A DNA stretch of 7,497 nt, taken from positions 1 to 7,497 of the forward strand of contig QNBZ01000056.1 in the NCBI GenBank assembly GCA_003644295.1, read 5' to 3'. The number at the start of each line of letters is the position of its first letter. The stretch's first letter is position 1. Below the pieces are notes generated by a model. It searched no databases. It was not told the DNA's origin and was given only the letters and a program-made list of their open reading frames with translations. This stretch comes from Planctomycetota bacterium (GTDB lineage Bacteria > Planctomycetota > Phycisphaerae > Sedimentisphaerales > Anaerobacaceae). Positions 6,986 to 7,497 of this stretch are shown here, piece after piece. Made by a program: the position numbers and the translations under genes.

Positions 6986-7072
6986 CTACTCAACCTCAAA
7001 ACTACCTTCTGCTCTTACGTCCTTTGAAGAAGCGCCTACCATTATCTCAAAGATGCCCGGCTCAACAACAAA
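6986..7072 (-). pseudogene. Orphan 3' tail of a GH3 gene, identical to the end of the large GH3 gene (28 codons plus stop)
   Basis: The minus-strand reading gives FVVEPGIFEIMVGASS followed by KDVRAEGSFEVE and a TAG at 6988-6986, identical in DNA to the last 28 codons and stop of the large GH3 gene. No GH3 body precedes it; the sequence switches at 7073 to the TGA stop of the GLUG gene. It is in frame with that gene directly after the TGA, so only stop-codon readthrough would append it. It is a duplication remnant and not an independent gene. Confidence 0.9.
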
Positions 7073-7497
7073 TCAAATTCCCTCCAGCCAGTAGTTGCAT
7101 ATTATCGCCAAGTCATTTCCATCAACTGTGCTTGAAAAGTCAAAGTCCATACCATTGCAGTCGTTACTGGCTGCGCAATTTTCGGCTTCCCACCAATTAG
7201 CCATCGCGGAATAATCGACAAAATTGACCTCATACCAACCAAAAGGAAATCTAGACGATACAAGATTCACCATCAGCCAAACCAGTTTCGGATAATCGAC
7301 TGTTTTCTTGATTGCCCACACATCATTTGTCCCATTGGCCGTTTCATTCGTAAAATCCCAACCCGCCGAGGTAAATGTCGAAAGTATCTTCATTTCCGCC
7401 GTGGTCTTGCCAGTCCCGCCGTCGCTGGTCGTCTGGCCGGAAGTGTCTGTATCCCAGAAACTGCTGATAACACTGCCGCCGTTTTCTCCCACCAGAC
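7073..7497 (-). CDS. C-terminal end of a GLUG-motif surface protein with terminal dockerin-like doublet (N-terminus outside window)
   Basis: About 141 codons are visible, open to the right edge and ending in TGA at 7075-7073. The GTG at 7492 is only an internal codon, because the frame stays open above it with a typical LVGENGG motif. The first part (GENGGSV, SSFWDTDTSGQT, GGTGKTTAEM, STFTSAGWDF, DYPKLVW) is the signature of planctomycete GLUG-repeat proteins, which are large, repetitive and exported. The last 55 residues hold two dockerin-like repeats (NFVDYSAMANWW; then MDFDFSSTVDGNDLAIICNYWLEGI split over the end), with Cys residues between them. Enzymatic activity is not expected from what is visible; a binding or surface role is inferred. 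The gene lies 121 bp upstream of the large GH3 gene. Membership in the same transcript is possible but unproven. Confidence 0.85.
   Translation of the reverse strand, partial: LVGENGGSVISSFWDTDTSGQTTSDGGTGKTTAEMKILSTFTSAGWDFTNETANGTNDVWAIKKTVDYPKLVWLMVNLVSSRFPFGWYEVNFVDYSAMANWWEAENCAASNDCNGMDFDFSSTVDGNDLAIICNYWLEGI

Larger units (their letters stand above)
6911..7072. repeat. 162-bp direct repeat, copy B
   Basis: This is the partner of 3445-3606. It contains the first 13-14 codons of the large GH3 gene, the 34-nt spacer and 28 orphan GH3 tail codons. Similarity ends at 7072, immediately next to the stop codon of the GLUG gene (7075-7073). Two of the three differences fall in the hairpin and one in the ribosome binding site. 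Confidence 0.97.

Overview
The window looks like a secreted polysaccharide-degradation locus from a planctomycete of the Phycisphaerae/Sedimentisphaerales kind (moderate confidence, from protein style only). The supporting signs are dockerin-like Dx[ND]xDGxxD doublets ending in a WL or WM motif, jelly-roll modules opening with NPGFE, Fn3-like modules of the 'SHNVYFGTDFNDVNEA ... TYYWRIDEV ... GDVWSFTV' type, and a GLUG-type protein ending in YWLEGI. Base composition is moderate. No tRNA, rRNA, CRISPR array, transposase or integrase was seen.

All four protein genes lie on the minus strand, so they read from the right edge to the left. (1) 7497-7073: C-terminal end of a GLUG-motif protein with a terminal dockerin-like doublet. 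(2) 6951-3520: a 1143-residue secreted glycoside hydrolase family 3 (GH3) enzyme with an N-terminal jelly-roll module, an Fn3-like module split by a dockerin-like doublet, and a PA14 domain inside the GH3 C-terminal domain. (3) 3485-1269: a 738-residue secreted BglX-type GH3 beta-glucosidase. (4) 1155-1 and beyond: a secreted jelly-roll + Fn3/dockerin + discoidin-like (F5/8 type C, CBM32-like) protein whose C-terminus lies outside the window. Intergenic gaps are 121, 34 and 113 bp, and no convincing terminator is visible between the genes. At least the two GH3 genes are probably co-transcribed. No gene-free stretch reaches 300 bases.

The gaps hold the most unusual material. A 162-bp direct repeat with 3 mismatches flanks the large GH3 gene. 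Each copy carries a GH3 3' end, a 34-nt spacer with the ribosome binding site, and the first 13-14 codons of the next gene's signal peptide. The two GH3 genes therefore start identically although their bodies belong to different GH3 subtypes, and the upstream copy leaves an orphan GH3 C-terminal tail directly after the GLUG gene's stop codon. A second, independent orphan GH3 tail sits between the BglX gene and the leftmost gene. Each of the three complete starts in the window is thus preceded by a GH3 tail ending in GSFEVE-stop, which suggests repeated gene insertion, duplication or deletion at these points. Within the repeat, a 15-bp inverted repeat places the start codon of both GH3 genes in a predicted mRNA hairpin.

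Inferred joint role: binding modules (jelly-roll, CBM32-like, possibly PA14) bring exo-acting beta-glycosidases to a plant or algal polysaccharide, and the two GH3 enzymes release terminal sugars from oligosaccharides outside the cytoplasm. The exact substrate cannot be read from the sequence.
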